This document shows, one piece after another, positions 1-7,280 of a stretch of DNA of 13,711 bases. Numbering within the stretch: position 1 is the first letter of the stretch; every line of letters starts with the position of its first letter. This DNA is from Chloroflexota bacterium (GTDB lineage: Bacteria > Chloroflexota > Anaerolineae > Promineifilales > Promineifilaceae), in the NCBI GenBank assembly GCA_020353135.1, contig CP070688.1:3642433-3656143 (forward strand). The letters run 5' to 3'. The notes below the pieces were generated by a model. It was not told the DNA's origin. It did not search any database and saw only the letters and a list, made by a program, of their open reading frames with translations. The position numbers and the translations under genes are program-made.

Positions 1-503
1 GCGCCGACGGTATCGCCTTCACGAAGCGATTCTGCGTCAGCTGGGGCGGCCGCTAGAGCCTGTAACTCCGAATCGGCAGCGAGCAAGTCCTCGAACTGGC
101 AACGCGGGAAGCCGATTGAATCAGCAAACTGTTCCGCCCCGCGCCCGACCAGTAAATTGTGGGCGCTGTCTGTCATGAGCCGGCGGGCCAGACTAATCGG
201 GTGCTGGACATTTTGCACCGAAGCAATGGCCCCCAGCATCAAGGAGTCTCCGTCCATTATCAGGGCGTCCATTTCAATTTCGCCTGCCAGATTAAGATAA
301 CTCCCGCGGCCGGCGTCGAGAACCGGCGAATCCTCAAGAACGCGTACCGCCGCCTCAACCGCATCGACGGCTGACTCACCCGAAAGCAGAATCTCCTGTC
401 CTCTTGCGGCCGCCTCCCGGCAGTCCACAAGGGCCAGATCGAGCAAATGCTGCTTGATGGCCCAAGGGCCGGCGCCACCGTGAACGACGATAATGGGTTT
501 CAT
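1..503 (-). CDS. iaaA: Isoaspartyl peptidase / L-asparaginase, N-terminal part (partial)
   Basis: Seen: the reverse strand from the ATG at 503 encodes 167 residues that run off the left edge. The N-terminus MKPIIVVHGGAG and the block LDAGRGSYLNLAGEIEMDA (residues 62-80) are hallmarks of the plant-type asparaginase / isoaspartyl peptidase family (Ntn hydrolases, E. coli IaaA). Known: these are made as a precursor that cleaves itself before a Thr, which becomes the N-terminal nucleophile and hydrolyses beta-aspartyl dipeptides and asparagine in the cytoplasm. That Thr should be T165 in the terminal GDTVG, so the window holds nearly the whole alpha subunit and stops at the cleavage site. A GGAGG ribosome binding site lies 5 bases before the ATG. 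It is divergent from the tRNA-Asn gene. Glycosylasparaginase is the alternative within the same family. Confidence 0.93.
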   Translation of the reverse strand, partial: MKPIIVVHGGAGPWAIKQHLLDLALVDCREAAARGQEILLSGESAVDAVEAAVRVLEDSPVLDAGRGSYLNLAGEIEMDALIMDGDSLMLGAIASVQNVQHPISLARRLMTDSAHNLLVGRGAEQFADSIGFPRCQFEDLLAADSELQALAAAPADAESLREGDTVG

Positions 504-556
504 TGCCACCTCCGGCGCGAATGGTAGCCTAAGAATCTGTTGACGCCAAAATCTGG

Positions 557-584
557 TTGACACCTATTTGGCCTTTGTTATAAT
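557..584 (+). promoter_or_regulatory. Sigma-70 type promoter of tRNA-Asn
   Basis: TTGACA at 557-562 and TATAAT at 579-584, both perfect consensus, with a 16-base spacer. The -10 ends 16 bases before the first base of the mature tRNA, so transcription should start about 10 bases upstream of it. Confidence 0.9.
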
Positions 585-600
585 TTCGTGGCTATTGTAA

Positions 601-672
601 TCCTCAGTAGCTCAACGGCAGAGCAATCGGCTGTTAACCGATAGGTTGTTGGTTCGAATCCAACCTGAGGAG
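601..672 (+). tRNA. tRNA-Asn (anticodon GTT)
   Basis: A complete 72-base cloverleaf: acceptor stem TCCTCAG/CTGAGGA, D arm GCTC/GAGC, anticodon stem ATCGG/CCGAT around loop CTGTTAA (anticodon GTT, reads AAC/AAU), T arm GTTGG-TTCGAAT-CCAAC and discriminator G at 672. The 3' CCA is not encoded (the genome reads CA after the discriminator), so it must be added after transcription. Confidence 0.97.
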
Positions 673-679
673 CAGTGAC

Positions 680-712
680 AGGCGGTGGTAACATCTGACC
701 ACCGCCTTTTTT
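680..712 (+). terminator. Rho-independent terminator of tRNA-Asn
   Basis: A perfect 10-bp stem, AGGCGGTGGT (680-689) with ACCACCGCCT (698-707), an 8-base loop and a run of six T (707-712). It closes a one-gene tRNA transcription unit. The T run also contains the TTG from which a naive gene caller would start the next gene. Confidence 0.93.
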
Positions 713-770
713 GTTTGGTACAATTGGGCTACTGAGAAACCTGAATCGGCTAACTCAACGGAGAACCGGG

Positions 771-1985
771 ATGGCAAACTTTGAACTAATCAGACAATTG
801 AGAAGGTCGAGCGGGGGCAAGATCGTGCTCTTGGTGTTGGACGGTTTAGGCGGCTTGCCAATGGGTGATTTCAGCGGCACGACCTTGGAGCACGCGCAAA
901 CGCCGAACATGGATCGCCTGGCGGCCGAGGGCTGCAGCGGCCTTAGCCACCCGATCGGGCGTGGAATTACTCCTGGCAGTGGGCCCGCCCATCTGGCACT
1001 GTTCGGCTACGATCCGGTAGGCACGCCGGTCGGTCGTGGCGTGCACTCTGCGCTGGGGATCGGATTCGATCTGGGGCCAACTGACGTGGCTGCCAGAGGC
1101 AATTTCTGCACCATCGACGAGGCCGGAAGAATCGTCGATCGACGAGCCGGACGCATTGGCACCGACGCGGCGCGACCACTGGTCGAGATGCTCGATGGAA
1201 TAGAAATCTCTGGGGTTGAGACGTTTGTCAGTCCGGTGAAAGAGTATCGATTCGTTCTGGTGATGCGGGGCGAGGGCCTAAAGGGCGCACTGGAAGATAC
1301 GGATCCCCAGATCGTTGGCAAGGAGCCGCTGCCTGCGCGTGCATTGGACGAAGCGTCTCGGCCGACGGCCGAACTCGTGCATGCATGGCTCGATCAGGCC
1401 CGCCAGACTCTTGCCGACCAGCAACCGGCCAATATGGTTACGCTGCGCGGTTTCGCACAGGATCCAAATCTGCCGAAGTTCGGAGACGTTTACGGTCTGC
1501 GGGCGGCTTGCGTTGCCGTTTATCCTATGTACAAAGGCGTGTCGCGGCTGGTTGGCATGGAGGTGCTCGGCACAGAAGCCCATTACAGCCCGACCGACGA
1601 GTTTCGGGTCGTCGCCGATCATTGGCAGGAATTCGACTTCTTCTTCGTGCACATCAAGCCGACCGATAGCCGCGGTGAAGACGGAGATTACGAAGCCAAG
1701 GCGAAAGTGATCGAAGGCGTGGACGAGGCGCTTCCGGCGCTGCTTGGCTTGGAACCGGACGTTCTTATTATTACCGGCGACCATTCCACGCCGGCGCGGC
1801 TCAGAAGTCATTCATGGCATCCGGTGCCGACACTGCTCTGGGCGCCGGCGTCACACTTGCCTGATAGGATGACCATGTTTGGCGAGCGAGCGGCCCAGCA
1901 GGGCGGGCTTGGTCATTTTGCCGCAGCCGACATCATGCAGATGGCCCTGGCTCACGCTCTAAGATTGGAGAAGTTTGGAGCTTAG
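771..1985 (+). CDS. apgM: 2,3-bisphosphoglycerate-independent phosphoglycerate mutase, archaeal type
   Basis: Interconverts 3- and 2-phosphoglycerate in glycolysis and gluconeogenesis in the cytoplasm. Seen: 404 residues, the usual length of the ApgM family (alkaline phosphatase superfamily). Metal-site motif LVLDGLGGLP near residue 24; GITPGSGPAHLALFGYDP around residue 70 with the catalytic Ser that carries the phosphoryl group (S70); metal ligands in IITGDHSTP (D337, H338) and SHSWHP (H347). Start choice: the frame is open up to a TTG at 711, but that codon sits in the T run of the tRNA terminator. The ATG at 771 has GGAG at 760-763, seven bases upstream, and gives the normal N-terminus. 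A possible -10 TACAAT lies at 719-724 with only a poor -35. The gene faces kamA tail to tail; no clear terminator is visible in the 53-base gap. Confidence 0.95.
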   Translation: MANFELIRQLRRSSGGKIVLLVLDGLGGLPMGDFSGTTLEHAQTPNMDRLAAEGCSGLSHPIGRGITPGSGPAHLALFGYDPVGTPVGRGVHSALGIGFDLGPTDVAARGNFCTIDEAGRIVDRRAGRIGTDAARPLVEMLDGIEISGVETFVSPVKEYRFVLVMRGEGLKGALEDTDPQIVGKEPLPARALDEASRPTAELVHAWLDQARQTLADQQPANMVTLRGFAQDPNLPKFGDVYGLRAACVAVYPMYKGVSRLVGMEVLGTEAHYSPTDEFRVVADHWQEFDFFFVHIKPTDSRGEDGDYEAKAKVIEGVDEALPALLGLEPDVLIITGDHSTPARLRSHSWHPVPTLLWAPASHLPDRMTMFGERAAQQGGLGHFAAADIMQMALAHALRLEKFGA

Positions 1986-2038
1986 TTCGCGGGCAGACTG
2001 GTGGCCTTTTCGGCCGAGGTGCCTCGTGACCGTAGGTT

Positions 2039-3469
2039 CTAGGCGTCGCCTTTGGCCCCGTCCTGGCCGTCATCTTCGGGTGCTGGCAGCTGTCCGGCTG
2101 ACTCGCCGTCGGCTTCGATTGCCCCGATTCCCAGCGGTTGCCACTTGTGGCTCTGCTCTCCGCTTCGCAGGCGATGCGAGCGGCCACCACGCGAATGAAC
2201 ATCGCCAAACCCACTGGGTTCAATCGTCATCTGCTGGCCTTCAAGCAGGCCAAGAACGCCTTCTTGACCGGGCTCAGAGCGCCGTTCGATCAAACGCTCT
2301 TGAGCGGCGATTGCGCCCGGATCGTAATCGAGAGGCTCGTTGTAGGTGGTGATGAAGCCTTCGTAGTTGCGAAGTACGGTCCTACCCGGCGCCTGGGAAA
2401 GCACGTAGTTTGGCATGGCAGGGATCTTGCCGCCGCCGCCTGGGGCGTCAATGATGTAGGTGGGGACAGCATAGCCAGAAGTATGCCCGCGCAGGCCTTC
2501 GATGATTTCGATCCCTTTGGATACCGAAGTCCTGAAATGGCCCGATCCTTCGACAAGGTCGCACTGGTACAGATAATATGGCCGAACTCGCATCTTTACC
2601 AACTCATGGACCAGTTTGCGTTGGATGTGGACCGAATCGTTAACACCAGCCAGCAGTACGCTTTGGTTTCCAAGGGGAACGCCAGCCTGCGCCAGCCGGT
2701 CGCAAGCGGCCGTGAGTTCCGGCGTGATCTCTTTTGGGTGGTTCACGTGAATGTTGAGCCAGAAGGGATGGTATTTGCTCACCATTTCGCAGAACTCGTC
2801 GGTCACACGCATCGGAAGGAAGACAGGTACGCGCGAGCCAATACGTATGATCTCGACGTGGGGAATTGCCCTGAGCCGTCCCAGAATCATGTCCACGAGC
2901 TTGGGCGCCAGGACCATGGGATCGCCACCTGATAAGAGCACGTCGCGCACCTGAGGCGTCTGCTCGATATATTCGATTTGCGCCTCGAACTCCTTGCGAC
3001 TGAAGGTCTGGGTTGGATCCCCGACGATCCTACTTCTGGTGCAATAGCGACAGTAGCTGGCACATTGGGTCGTTACCAGCATGAGCACCCGGTCCGGGTA
3101 GCGGTGCACCAGCCCTGGCACAGGAGAATGTTTGTCCTCGGCCAGTGAGTCTTCCATCATAGATTGAAACGGGACCATTTCAGCGTCGGTAGGAATGACT
3201 TGTTTGCGAACCGGACAGTCGGGATCGTCTGGAGCGATTAAGCTGGCGAAGTAGGGAGTTATGTCAACGCGGAAGAGATCTTGCGCTTCAAGCGCCTTGC
3301 GTTCTTGTGGCGTAAGATTGATGATCTGGGCGAGTTCACCCACGCTATTCAGACGATTACTCATCTGCCAGCGCCAACTCATCCATTTGTCATCCGGAAC
3401 ATCATTCCAGAAGGGCGCTCTGGTAAATACTACTGAATCTTCGGCGTGAGCAACCAGTTCTGTGCTCAT
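2039..3469 (-). CDS. kamA: L-lysine 2,3-aminomutase (radical SAM, PLP)
   Basis: Converts L-lysine to L-beta-lysine, using a 4Fe-4S cluster, S-adenosylmethionine and PLP. Seen: 476 residues. Cluster cysteines C136, C140, C143 (CxxxCxxC); R145 for the lysine carboxylate; D304 and D341 for the side-chain amine; PLP lysine K348 in DAPGGGGK. Each sits 11 residues after its counterpart in the Clostridium enzyme, as I recall that numbering. AGGAGAGG precedes the ATG closely, which fixes the start. Odd: the C-terminal cysteines that bind zinc in the Clostridium enzyme are absent, and a polar tail of roughly 50 residues follows the usual end. Beta-lysine feeds lysine fermentation or, with the acetyltransferase AblB, an osmolyte; no ablB is visible here, so the pathway is undecided. 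No -10 can be placed between the tRNA terminator and this gene, so its promoter is unclear. Confidence 0.95.
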   Translation of the reverse strand: MSTELVAHAEDSVVFTRAPFWNDVPDDKWMSWRWQMSNRLNSVGELAQIINLTPQERKALEAQDLFRVDITPYFASLIAPDDPDCPVRKQVIPTDAEMVPFQSMMEDSLAEDKHSPVPGLVHRYPDRVLMLVTTQCASYCRYCTRSRIVGDPTQTFSRKEFEAQIEYIEQTPQVRDVLLSGGDPMVLAPKLVDMILGRLRAIPHVEIIRIGSRVPVFLPMRVTDEFCEMVSKYHPFWLNIHVNHPKEITPELTAACDRLAQAGVPLGNQSVLLAGVNDSVHIQRKLVHELVKMRVRPYYLYQCDLVEGSGHFRTSVSKGIEIIEGLRGHTSGYAVPTYIIDAPGGGGKIPAMPNYVLSQAPGRTVLRNYEGFITTYNEPLDYDPGAIAAQERLIERRSEPGQEGVLGLLEGQQMTIEPSGFGDVHSRGGRSHRLRSGEQSHKWQPLGIGAIEADGESAGQLPAPEDDGQDGAKGDA

Positions 3470-3501
3470 TGACCTCTCCTAAGAAGTAGCATTGTCAAAA
3501 C

Positions 3502-3539
3502 AAAAAAGGCCCTTACGGGCCAGCACCGCAACGCCGGTG
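3502..3539 (-). terminator. Terminator of tRNA-Gly, with a preceding hairpin
   Basis: Read on the minus strand: GGCCC (3521-3517), loop GTAA, GGGCC (3512-3508), then six T (3507-3502), a typical intrinsic terminator. A second small hairpin, CACCG/CGGTG (3524-3528 with 3535-3539), lies between it and the tRNA. It separates the tRNA from kamA, which starts 32 bases further on. Confidence 0.85.
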
Positions 3540-3544
3540 TGTTG

Positions 3545-3616
3545 AGCGAGTGACGGGACTCGAACCCGTGACATTCAGCTTGGGAAGCTGACGTTCTACC
3601 ACTGAACTACACTCGC
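3545..3616 (-). tRNA. tRNA-Gly (anticodon CCC)
   Basis: A 72-base cloverleaf on the minus strand: acceptor GCGAGTG/CACTCGC, D arm GTTC/GAAC, anticodon stem TCAGC/GCTGA around loop TTCCCAA (anticodon CCC, reads GGG), T arm ACGGG-TTCGAGT-CCCGT, discriminator T at 3545. The discriminator U is as expected for bacterial tRNA-Gly. The 3' CCA is incomplete in the genome (CA only). Confidence 0.96.
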
Positions 3617-3642
3617 ATGACAGCTCACTGAACTGCCTGGGC

Positions 3643-3670
3643 ATTATAACGCACGGACCCTTACTGTCAA
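3643..3670 (-). promoter_or_regulatory. Promoter of tRNA-Gly
   Basis: On the minus strand TTGACA (3670-3665), a 16-base spacer and TATAAT (3648-3643), both perfect consensus, 26 bases upstream of the tRNA. The design matches the tRNA-Asn promoter at 557-584, including the spacer length. Confidence 0.9.
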
Positions 3671-3742
3671 GATTCGCGGCCACGAATTTATGGCGCTGAA
3701 GTCCTGGATTGAAGTTGGTAGATGCGTATTCGCATGCAGTCA

Positions 3743-3770
3743 TTGCCTATCTGACCATTATCCCTATAAT
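3743..3770 (+). promoter_or_regulatory. Probable promoter of the response-regulator gene
   Basis: TATAAT at 3765-3770 with TTGCCT at 3743-3748 (4 of 6 to the -35 consensus) and a 16-base spacer. Transcription would begin near 3777, giving a leader of about 25 bases that contains the AAGGAG at 3793-3798. Confidence 0.6.
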
Positions 3771-3802
3771 GACAAAAGGAGTGACCAGGCAGAAGGAGAA
3801 TG

Positions 3803-4486
3803 ATGAGGGCGGCTACGATCTTATTGGTTGAGGGCGGGAGCGCCGGGCTTTATTCTATGGCAACCGCGCTGGCGAAGGCTGGGCTTTCTGTCACGACGGT
3901 CAATAGCGGCGTTGAAGCTATGCGGTGGCTGCAGGACGGTCGACCCGACCTCGTTGTGCTCGATGCCTCGTCGATGCGCTCGAACGGAGTTCGAACTTGC
4001 CGGCGTTTGAGAAAAGCGTTGCCGCAGACTCCGATCATCCACTGCCGAGCGGCCGGAGCTGACGAAGATCGGTCAGCCAAGGCAGACATCTACCTCGTCA
4101 GACCCTACACGGCACGCAAACTGCTGAACAGGATTTGGACGCTGCTTCCGGCCGATGATTTGACCGAGGAAATCGTACGGGCTGGTACTTTGACCTATTA
4201 TTGTTCGAAGCGCTCGGTAGAGGTCGAAGGGCAGGGGGAGCGCCGGTTGACGCCGAAGCTTGCGCAATTACTAGAAGAATTCCTGCGTCATCCTAATCAA
4301 ATACTCGGCCGTCATACCCTCATGGAGAATGTCTGGAAGACCAGCTACTTCGGCGACACGCGAACGCTGGACGTTCACATACGCTGGATGAGGGAAATCA
4401 TCGAAGTTGACCCCGCAAGACCGTTATTACTAAGAACGGTTCGGGGCGTGGGATACATTTTTGCGATTTCACCCAGGGACGAATGA
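3803..4486 (+). CDS. OmpR/PhoB-type response regulator with degenerate receiver
   Basis: Seen: 227 residues (counting from the second of two adjacent ATGs). An N-terminal receiver-like domain (about 5-115) is followed by a winged-helix DNA-binding domain (about 128-223) with the family signature RTLDVHIRWMR and RTVRGVGYIF. Start: AAGGAG at 3793-3798 is one base from the ATG at 3800 but four from the ATG at 3803, so the second is preferred. Odd: the phosphoacceptor Asp is kept (VVLDAS), but the acidic pair is reduced to a single Glu (LVEGG), the beta-4 Thr/Ser position appears to be Arg (IIHCRA) and the invariant Lys before Pro is Arg (LVRPY). The receiver may therefore not be switched by normal phosphotransfer. 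No histidine kinase is adjacent, making it an orphan. Its targets cannot be read from the sequence. Confidence 0.88.
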   Translation: MRAATILLVEGGSAGLYSMATALAKAGLSVTTVNSGVEAMRWLQDGRPDLVVLDASSMRSNGVRTCRRLRKALPQTPIIHCRAAGADEDRSAKADIYLVRPYTARKLLNRIWTLLPADDLTEEIVRAGTLTYYCSKRSVEVEGQGERRLTPKLAQLLEEFLRHPNQILGRHTLMENVWKTSYFGDTRTLDVHIRWMREIIEVDPARPLLLRTVRGVGYIFAISPRDE

Positions 4487-4495
4487 TAGGCGTTC

Positions 4496-4527
4496 AAAGA
4501 AAAACACCACCCGCTGGAGGATGGTGT
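4496..4527 (-). terminator. Terminator of rpsT
   Basis: On the minus strand ACACCATCC (4527-4519), loop TCCAGC, GGGTGGTGT (4512-4504), 9 bp with one G-T pair, followed by a T-rich tail (4503-4496). It may also serve the converging regulator gene, but the plus-strand T run is weak. Confidence 0.8.
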
Positions 4528-4569
4528 CTTCAGGACAATCCAGTACGTCGCTAGAGCGATCAGGACAAC

Positions 4570-4839
4570 TCAGACCTTCTTCGCCTCATGCAAGGCTTTC
4601 ATGAGCCGGCCTTTCCTTCGGGCCGCGTTTTGCGGATGCAATATTCCCTTCCGTGCCGCCTTGTCAAGCGTGCTGCAAGCCTGGCGCGCTGCCTCTTCTG
4701 CAGCCTCAATGTCGCCTTGTTCCATCAAAGTGCGCGACCTCTTGATGTGGGTCCGCGCCGAGGCGCGAAATACGCGGTTTCTTTCTCGCTTACGGGCTGA
4801 ACTCCGTATTCGTTTCTTGGCCGAAGCTGTGTTTGCCAA
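4570..4839 (-). CDS. rpsT: 30S ribosomal protein S20
   Basis: Binds 16S rRNA in small-subunit assembly. Seen: 89 residues, normal for S20, with the family N-terminus M-ANTASAKKRIR, very rich in Lys/Arg, and a helical C-terminal half ending KALHEAKKV. Start choice: the frame continues upstream to an ATG at 4884, but the homologous protein begins at a TTG (4839-4837) with a GGAGG nine bases upstream; the longer version adds 15 unrelated residues. Known: E. coli rpsT also starts at UUG, and the weak start takes part in autoregulation, so the same control is plausible here. It has its own promoter and terminator and is separated from glgB by about 115 bases. Confidence 0.95.
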   Translation of the reverse strand: MANTASAKKRIRSSARKRERNRVFRASARTHIKRSRTLMEQGDIEAAEEAARQACSTLDKAARKGILHPQNAARRKGRLMKALHEAKKV

Positions 4840-4908
4840 TTGACTAATCCTCCAGGTTTCCAAATCTCTTTCATCCGACCACATACGTCGAGCGTGAGAG
4901 CGGCGGGT

Positions 4909-4917
4909 ATATTAGCA
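4909..4917 (-). promoter_or_regulatory. Extended -10 promoter of rpsT
   Basis: On the minus strand TGC-TAATAT (4917-4909) is an extended -10 element. The best -35 at a 17-base spacing is TGGTCA, which is poor, as is common for extended -10 promoters. It gives a leader of about 60 bases before the TTG start. Confidence 0.55.
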
Positions 4918-4953
4918 CAAAGTCGTACTCCTGACCACAATAATGAGAAGGCG

Positions 4954-7161
4954 CTATTGGGGCGCTGGGGCCCGCAAAATGACGGCCGCCAACGGGGGGA
5001 GGTCGAATTCAATAGAGTGCGGCTGATCGTGCCAAGGCCTATCCTGGCTTCTTATCAATTCTGGATTGACGACGCCGCTGCCACCATATTCGGCCGCATC
5101 GCTATTGAGCACCTCTTCATAGTCCCCTGGCAGTGGAACGCCGAGGCGATACTGTTGCCTGGGAATCGGTGTGAAGTTAATGGCGACGATGAGCGAAGAA
5201 CTGCCGCTGGCGTCATGACGGACGAACGTCAAGATGCTCCGTTGGCCATCATGCAAATCTAGCCAATCAAAACCTTCCCAGGTGGAGTCCAGCTCGTAAA
5301 GCGCAGGCTCACTCAGGTACAGCCAATTGAGCGTTTTTACGAACGCCTGCAAAGCCCTGTGCTGCGGATTATCGTCGAGTAAGTGCCAGTCAAGGCTGAC
5401 AGCTTCATTCCACTCACGCCATTGACCGAACTCGCCGCCCATGAATAGCATCTTCTTGCCCGGATGAGCTGCCTGGTAAGCGTAAAGGGCTCTCAGATTA
5501 GCAAATTTCTGCCAGAGATCGCCCGGCATCTTGTCCAACATGCTGCGTTTCAGATGAACGACTTCGTCGTGGGAAAATGGCAACAGGAAGCGCTCACTGA
5601 AGGCGTATAAGAGGCTGAACGTCAAAGTGCCATGATGATACGAACGATGAATTGGATCATTCTCTATGTATTGCAACGTGTCGTGCATCCAGCCCATATT
5701 CCACTTCAAGTCAAAACCCAAGCCGCCATCGGCCGTGGAGCGTGTAACACCTGCCCAGGCAGTTGATTCTTCGGCAATGGTGAGCACTCCAGGGAACTCG
5801 GCATGGACGCGATCGTTAAACTCTCTGATGAAATCGATGGCTTCGATATTTTCGCGGCCGCCATAGCGATTCGGGATCCACTGGCCTTCTTGTCGCGAGA
5901 AATCCAAATAGAGCATTGAGGCCACCGCGTCTACCCTGAGTGCGTCGACGTGGTACTTGTCCAGCCAGAACATGGCGTTATTTACCAGGAATTGCCTGAC
6001 CTCGCGCCGGCCGAAGTTGAAGATCAATGTGCCCCAGTCAGGATGTTCGCCCTGGCGGGGATCGGCGTGCTCATAAAGAAAAGTGCCGTCGAAGAAGGCC
6101 AGTCCGTGCTGGTCGCGGGGAAAGTGGGCTGGCACCCAGTCAAGAATCACGCCGAGACCGGCCAAGTGACAGGCGTCGATGAACGCCATGAAGTCATCTG
6201 GCGTGCCATATCGGCTTGTGGCTGCAAAAAAACCGGTAACTTGATAGCCCCAGGAGCCATCATATGGATGCTCGGCAACCGGCAGCAACTCCACATGCGT
6301 GTAACCCATTTCCTTGACATACGGTACAAGCTGCTCCGCCAGTTCGCGGTAGGATAGCCATTGGTCCTGCAAGGTGCGGCGCCAGGAGCCCAGATGAACT
6401 TCATATACATTCATTGGGCCGCTGTGGCCATCTTTGGCGCGTTCCTCAAGCCAGTCCTGATCCTGCCAATCGTAATTATCGAGATCCCACACAATGGATG
6501 CCGTATCAGGTCGAACTTCACTGTAGAAACCTACCGGATCAGACTTCACAACAGTGTAATCCAGGTGCCTGGTTTTTATTTCATACTTATACAGCACCCC
6601 CAGGAGAAGCCCCGGCACGAAGATGTCCCACACGCCGCTGCCATGATGGTGGCGCATTACGTGCCGCCTGCCATCCCAATTGTTGAAATCGCCGACTACG
6701 CTGACGCGCAACGCATTGGGCGCCCATACGGCGAAGCGTACCCCGCGAACGCCGCTAACTTCGTGCAAATGGGCCCCGAGAGCGTCATAGAGACGCCGGT
6801 GCGTACCCTCGGCCAGCAAGTACTCGTCGTACTCGGAAATGGTCTGGGAAAAGGCATACGGGTCTTCGTATAGCACTTTCTGGCCGTCAGCCATTTCAAG
6901 TTGGAGACTATAATCAAACGCTTGACTGCGGCCGGGTAAAAACAATTCAAAATAGCCGCCATCGTGAGCTCTGGTCATTGGATGGCTTTCAGTGCTCAGG
7001 CGCTCGACGACCGCCGCCTCGACTGCCTGTGGAACAAAAGCACGAACAGCCACACCGGTGTCCGTGGCGTGCTGGCCAAGTATACTGAAAGGGTCACCAT
7101 GATAGCCACCGACGATGGCCTCGACGGTTTCAGCTGGAACGGTAGACGGGTTGGCGTTCAT
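4954..7161 (-). CDS. glgB: 1,4-alpha-glucan branching enzyme
   Basis: Cuts alpha-1,4-glucan chains and rejoins them as alpha-1,6 branches in glycogen synthesis (GH13). Seen: 735 residues, full length. The N-terminal region (about 13-110) matches the extra N-terminal domain of long GlgB forms; a CBM48-like domain follows (about 135-220, with [21 protein letters not shown]). The catalytic barrel has the conserved regions: DWVPAHF (341-347), RVDAVASM with nucleophile D411, IAEE with acid/base E464, and FSHDEVVH with H531 and D532. The catalytic residues are six positions after those of E. coli GlgB, as recalled. A C-terminal beta domain follows. The ATG at 7161 has only a weak GAG ribosome binding site about 8 bases upstream. 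No other glg gene is next to it, so this is an isolated glgB. Confidence 0.97.
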   Translation of the reverse strand: MNANPSTVPAETVEAIVGGYHGDPFSILGQHATDTGVAVRAFVPQAVEAAVVERLSTESHPMTRAHDGGYFELFLPGRSQAFDYSLQLEMADGQKVLYEDPYAFSQTISEYDEYLLAEGTHRRLYDALGAHLHEVSGVRGVRFAVWAPNALRVSVVGDFNNWDGRRHVMRHHHGSGVWDIFVPGLLLGVLYKYEIKTRHLDYTVVKSDPVGFYSEVRPDTASIVWDLDNYDWQDQDWLEERAKDGHSGPMNVYEVHLGSWRRTLQDQWLSYRELAEQLVPYVKEMGYTHVELLPVAEHPYDGSWGYQVTGFFAATSRYGTPDDFMAFIDACHLAGLGVILDWVPAHFPRDQHGLAFFDGTFLYEHADPRQGEHPDWGTLIFNFGRREVRQFLVNNAMFWLDKYHVDALRVDAVASMLYLDFSRQEGQWIPNRYGGRENIEAIDFIREFNDRVHAEFPGVLTIAEESTAWAGVTRSTADGGLGFDLKWNMGWMHDTLQYIENDPIHRSYHHGTLTFSLLYAFSERFLLPFSHDEVVHLKRSMLDKMPGDLWQKFANLRALYAYQAAHPGKKMLFMGGEFGQWREWNEAVSLDWHLLDDNPQHRALQAFVKTLNWLYLSEPALYELDSTWEGFDWLDLHDGQRSILTFVRHDASGSSSLIVAINFTPIPRQQYRLGVPLPGDYEEVLNSDAAEYGGSGVVNPELIRSQDRPWHDQPHSIEFDLPPLAAVILRAPAPQ

Positions 7162-7217
7162 AGATCAACATCTCATCTTATTGGTGCATGCAGAAGCTGG
7201 AGTAAACTACGCAAGCA

Positions 7218-7223
7218 ATTATA
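7218..7223 (-). promoter_or_regulatory. Possible -10 element for glgB
   Basis: TATAAT on the minus strand (7223-7218), about 57 bases before the glgB start. No convincing -35 lies at 16-18 bases. It would be divergent from, and about 30 bases away from, the recombinase promoter. Confidence 0.4.
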
Positions 7224-7251
7224 GCTCTGTACCGCTACGCGCGCCTGCCTG

Positions 7252-7280
7252 TTGACAAGATAGGTCGGATGGAATATACT
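7252..7280 (+). promoter_or_regulatory. Promoter of the tyrosine recombinase gene
   Basis: TTGACA at 7252-7257 (perfect) and TATACT at 7275-7280 (5 of 6), with a 17-base spacer. The -10 element is also the first six bases of the 34-bp inverted repeat at 7275-7308, and the start point (about 7287) falls inside that repeat. Confidence 0.8.

Noticed and set aside
521..549. TTGGCG-17-TACCAT on the minus strand before the isoaspartyl peptidase gene
   Set aside because: Each hexamer matches only 4 of 6, and the implied start would fall at the Shine-Dalgarno itself; too weak to list as a promoter.
711..770. 20-residue N-terminal extension of apgM from a TTG
   Set aside because: The TTG is in the T run of the tRNA-Asn terminator; the ATG at 771 has a proper ribosome binding site and matches the family start.
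1278..1811. 177-codon open frame on the minus strand
   Set aside because: Lies entirely antisense to the convincing apgM gene; no ribosome binding site or family features.
1986..2038. Small hairpins (GGCC/GGCC, CGAGG/CCTCG) between apgM and kamA
   Set aside because: Stems of 4-5 bp with no T run on either strand; not a credible terminator.
2138..2932. 264-codon open frame on the plus strand
   Set aside because: It is antisense to kamA, which has all catalytic motifs of its family; the frame has no recognisable protein features and is a GC-driven shadow.
3470..3498. TTGACA on the minus strand at 3498-3493, upstream of kamA
   Set aside because: At 16-18 bases downstream there is no -10-like sequence and the position overlaps the ribosome binding site, so it cannot be a working promoter for kamA.
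3513..3743. 76-codon open frame on the minus strand
   Set aside because: It runs straight through tRNA-Gly and its promoter and terminator, so it is not a protein gene.
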